Assembly (NCBI GenBank): GCA_028023455.1
Contig: JAQFVV010000014.1
Location: 251,336-315,335 of the forward strand
DNA: 64,000 nt
Direction of reading: 5' to 3'
From: Epiperipatus broadwayi
Taxonomy: Eukaryota > Onychophora > Udeonychophora > Euonychophora > Peripatidae
Positions within the stretch are counted from its first letter, which is position 1; each line of letters opens with the position of its first letter. Under the pieces are notes generated by a model that had not been told where the DNA came from, made no database searches, and saw only the letters and a list, made by a program, of their open reading frames with translations. Position numbers and translations under genes: made by a program. Shown here one piece after another: positions 60,838 to 64,000 of this stretch.

Positions 60838-61669
60838 TGTATTTTGTAAAAATATATTTACATTAGTATAAGTTGGTGCACTCCAAAAAAAGTAGAAAAT
60901 ATTAGAGAAAATATATTTAGATTGTGAACTGATAAGTGGTAAATTTAATTAAATAATTTACATTAATTGCGATTGATAAATTTCAAGAAATGTTTGTTGA
61001 TTACAAATATTTCTTGATAAGAGACTAAATTATCTTATATGGAAAGGAATTCCTAAGGTACCAATTAAATAATTATAGACCTAAAAAGATTACTGTATAT
61101 GGAAGAGAGTAATTAATTATGAGAGTAATTAAAAACTATAAATAGAATAAGGAACAAAGTGCATGGTTCATTTTCCTGTTCATGTTGGTGGGAGATGTGA
61201 CAGTAGTTTCAATGAGGGTGCAGTGCTCATTGAAAGTGTGTTCATGGGCAGCAGCTGAACAGGCCCAAAGAGTTTGGGAAACCGAAGTGGAGCAAACCAT
61301 CTGGATAGCAGGTAGATGTGAAGAGTTAATTTTCCAATGGATTTCCAGTGAGTTTACCAAGAAGACTGTTGCCAAGAGATGGAAGTAATTGCAGCTAAAA
61401 GAAGCTCATAGTGATATTCGCAGTGCTCTATGACAAAGCCATATGCGTTCGCATGCAGCTAAACTGGACTGGGGCCAAAGTGTTTGGGGAACTGAGGCCG
61501 ATGGGAACTGTCTTGAAAACAGCCAGTCTTAAAGTGTGTCAAGAGAAATGAACCATAAGGAATTATAGAGATATTTGTGTTGCATGTGTAGCAGATTGTT
61601 TGCTATTCTTATTATGTACTATTTTGTTTGTTGGTATTCGTAATGATTGAATTTCGAATACACAGCACA
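60838..61669. repeat. Right LTR of the compact element
   Basis: Partner of 59570-60389. A 68-codon frame (61182-61388) is open here but interrupted in the other LTR, so it is not supported as coding. Confidence 0.8.
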
Positions 61670-62280
61670 ATGATAAAACTGTGTTCAACATCACCAACAA
61701 ATAACTTTTCTATAAATTCAAATTCTGGACACTTGAACCAAAATATTCTGATTTTTTACTTTCAATTCACTTCCCACAGAACACTTCCTAAGATATAAAA
61801 GAAATTGCCAAAATATAGATCACTTATGCACTTTTTGCCACAAAAATTCAGAAACTCGGGATCACCTTTTTTTTTCATGCCAAGGATTTAATAACATTCA
61901 GTCAATAATATACATACTCTTCAAAAATAAAAGTAAAGATTAATAGCCTATTTGTTGCATTAAAAAAAGGTTTCTTTGCTGACATCAGGATCAGCATATG
62001 GTCCACAAGGTATAAATTCTATACAACAATAACCCAAGAAAGTATCCTAACACATTAAAAAATGAACTAAATAGAATATATCAAAGAGACAAAAGATTAA
62101 CAAATCAAAAAACTTTCATTGACACCTGTTCTCAATTGTGGTTACTTTCAAGCCTCTAACAAAGAAATCACTCAAAATTAATAAATCTGAAATGAAAAAC
62201 AAAAACCATAAAGGGTCACCTGCCACCATTGCAATACCTCAGGTGAAAACCAGCTGATCAAAGTGTGAACTTTTGACTTT
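61670..62280 (+). pseudogene. LINE ORF2 C-terminus with zinc finger
   Basis: Resumes the ORF with FKFWTLEPKYSDFLLSI, matching KKWTLELKLFDF of the minus-strand copy. The zinc finger CTFCHKNSETRDHLFFSC follows (about 61835-61890; C-x2-C-x7-H-x4-C), typical of the zf-RVT domain after RT in L1-like LINEs. Stops follow. The end near 62270 is estimated. Confidence 0.7.
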
Positions 62281-64000
62281 TTTCAAAACATTGTTATTTG
62301 TATGTAATTTTAACAATCTTGATCCTATTAATATGTATACAAAAGAAATAATTTACTTTATTGAATAAAGTCCTTTGAAAGTAAATTGCTAATTCCTATT
62401 ATCAGTTAATTTTATAAATTAAAAACTTTAAGAATTGAATATTATGTCTATATTTAGAGATAAACCCATGAGTATGTGAATATATTGTGTCACGTATAAA
62501 AACATCTTTCATACTTTAAGAATAATTATATACAAATTTCTGATTGCTGGATTATCATAAAGAACAGGTGTTTTGAATTCTTTATACTGAGGAAGGTAGT
62601 TTTTGCTGAATGATGTGTAGTATGAGAGCTTAAAATGTTTATCCTATAGTATGATAACAATTATCCCCATTTAAAAAGTGTTCTAAACTTTAAAATTTTG
62701 CTCTAGAAATTAATAAGGATACTTTCCACATGACGTGTATATATATATATTGATTCAAATTCATTAGAATAATCTTTTATGTATAATACATATAATATTC
62801 ATAGTTTTTAAAAACAATTATTTATTCAATAATATTTTTTATTTAACTAAATAAATTTACGAAATATATATGAAAGATATATAAATAATAATATGGAGAT
62901 CTGAAAGATATATAAATAATAATATGGAGATTTTTTTTATTTATAAATCTTGACACAGAAAATATATTGTATTTTTTGTCACCATAGAGATATTGATAGA
63001 AAAGATATTATCTGATGTATTGACTTTAAAATGATTATGTGATTGATAAGTATAGTGGAAAAGATTTATTGATTGTTTTGTTGATAGAATGAATTTCACT
63101 TTATTGATTTTAAAACTATAGTTATAAATATTAAGAAATAAACAATTGAAAAAGAAAGACACTGTTACAAATTTTTTTATTTGACAGAACTTATTGAATA
63201 AAATGATTTCTATAGTTCACATTTTCTTTTAAAACTTTTCAGTGTTGATTAATTCAAAACTTGAGTTAAAAGAGATAACATTTAGATACATTATTTGCAA
63301 TTTAATAGAGAAATTTAATGTAGTTAAAACTTCTTTATGGGGGTGGGGCATTTTAAAATATGTTTAATACTGTAATTTGTTTTGCAGTTATCAACTAAAA
63401 TTAACAAAGCTTAAACATTGCTTTGAAGCAAAATGAATGAGAAAATTAAGGAAAATATGAATAAATTATCTATTATATATATATTAAATATGAATGTGCT
63501 TCAAATTCTCTGAAGAGAAATTAACTGAAGCTACTCGATATTAACTCGTAAACTGATAAAATAAACAAAGTCTATTGGCTTTCTCAGATGAAGTTAAAAA
63601 CATCCCCTTTTAGAAAGAAATCTCTTTAAAATAGTAATATGCAGGCATCATTCAAGATGGAAAAAATAGATTTAATAAAATTTAAAACAAATTTATTTAA
63701 TAACCTTATGCATATTCTAAATCAGGATAAACATTATGGTATATTCAGTTGTTAAATCTTTTTAATATGCAAAAATTAAAGTATCATTTATATTGTTCTT
63801 CAAATTAAATCATTATAAGAGGAATATGTTTAATGCATCATACATACTAAAAACATTTATTCCAGCTTTAATGAACTTGAATTATGTCAACTTCTATAAG
63901 TATAGTCTATATGTAAATTTATTGCATTGTCAGTGAAAAACTTTGTAGAGAAAGAAATTGGTGTGTAAATTATTTTAGAAAAATTGTTTACTATATGGAC
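62281..64000. other. AT-rich stretch at the window end
   Basis: No gene recognised. Small minus frame 62941-63162 lacks features. TTTTGCAG at 63380 resembles an acceptor but the downstream frame stops after three codons. Confidence 0.5.
62871..62934. repeat. ~32-bp tandem duplication
   Basis: GAAAGATATATAAATAATAA followed by TATGGAGAT occurs at 62872 and 62904. Confidence 0.8.

Larger units (their letters stand above)
59570..61669. mobile_element. Compact LTR element without coding capacity
   Basis: Two direct repeats of 820 and 832 bp, each starting TGTATTTTGTAAAAATATAT and ending ATACACAGCACA, flank only 448 bp. Flanks are ATTAT on the left and ATGAT on the right, possibly a diverged 5-bp target duplication. 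No gag or pol motif in any frame. The LINE frame is broken exactly at its ends and is recognisable on both sides. It resembles TRIM-type non-autonomous elements, though its LTRs are longer than usual for TRIMs. Sense strand unknown. Confidence 0.75.
56441..62280 (+). mobile_element. L1/Tx1-like LINE split by an LTR element
   Basis: + strand order: end of ORF1 (56.45-56.8 kb), endonuclease (56.98-57.69), RT (58.1-59.3) and post-RT region to about 59560. An LTR element is then inserted, after which the ORF resumes at 61670 through a zinc finger to about 62270. LINE length without the insert is about 3.7 kb. Stops and frameshifts are frequent, but key motifs survive. The terminal duplication was not found. 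Confidence 0.75.

Noticed and set aside
63372-63420. BRIP1 exon after TTTTGCAG
   Set aside because: In the required phase a stop follows after three codons.

Overview
This window looks like intronic and intergenic DNA from a very AT-rich animal genome; I estimate by eye about 27% GC. The one host coding feature I can defend is a single 112-bp exon on the + strand (52426-52537) of a BRIP1/FANCJ-type DNA helicase. It carries the Walker A motif and has consensus splice sites. Its length and phase equal my recollection of human BRIP1 coding exon 3. The intron-rich gene, several LINE clades and low GC suggest an invertebrate metazoan. I cannot name the phylum; a hydrozoan, chelicerate or lophotrochozoan would all fit.

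Nearly everything else recognisable is transposon-derived. 0-10 kb: a 586-bp foldback element with about 200-bp inverted arms (398-983), a decayed relative at 4.6 kb, a hairpin cluster at 7.4-7.8 kb, a tRNA-like SINE and an internally deleted pogo/Tigger DNA transposon (8649-9822). 10-16 kb: featureless AT-rich DNA. 16-18.3 kb: the head (ORF1 zinc knuckles plus endonuclease) of an L1/Tx1-like LINE. 18.4-26.85 kb: an LTR retrotransposon on the - strand whose two LTRs each took a different insertion at the same (TA)n tract. The insertion in the right LTR is 2.6 kb and holds serial hairpins and a TATA box. 26.9-27.3 kb: another long foldback element. 31.3-41.2 kb: a Ty3/gypsy-type element with LTRs of about 3 kb. 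Its gag, protease and reverse-transcriptase start are followed directly by the integrase C-terminus. 41.8-44.5 kb: a probable solo LTR of a related family, with perfect heat-shock elements and a TATA box.

46.7-48.8 kb: a decayed L2-like LINE. 49.4-51.1 kb: a young 5'-truncated RTE-type LINE with a 457-codon RT reading frame, flanked by unusually long direct repeats. 52.4 kb: the helicase exon. 53.1-53.5 kb: two SINEs facing each other in the next intron. 54.1-62.3 kb: two head-to-head copies of the L1/Tx1-like LINE; the second is split by a compact 2.1-kb LTR element (59570-61669) with no evident coding capacity.

There is no operon or pathway here. The elements show nested insertion, so relative ages can be read from who interrupts whom. 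Coordinates of decayed elements are approximate. Family names rest on motif recognition, not database searches.
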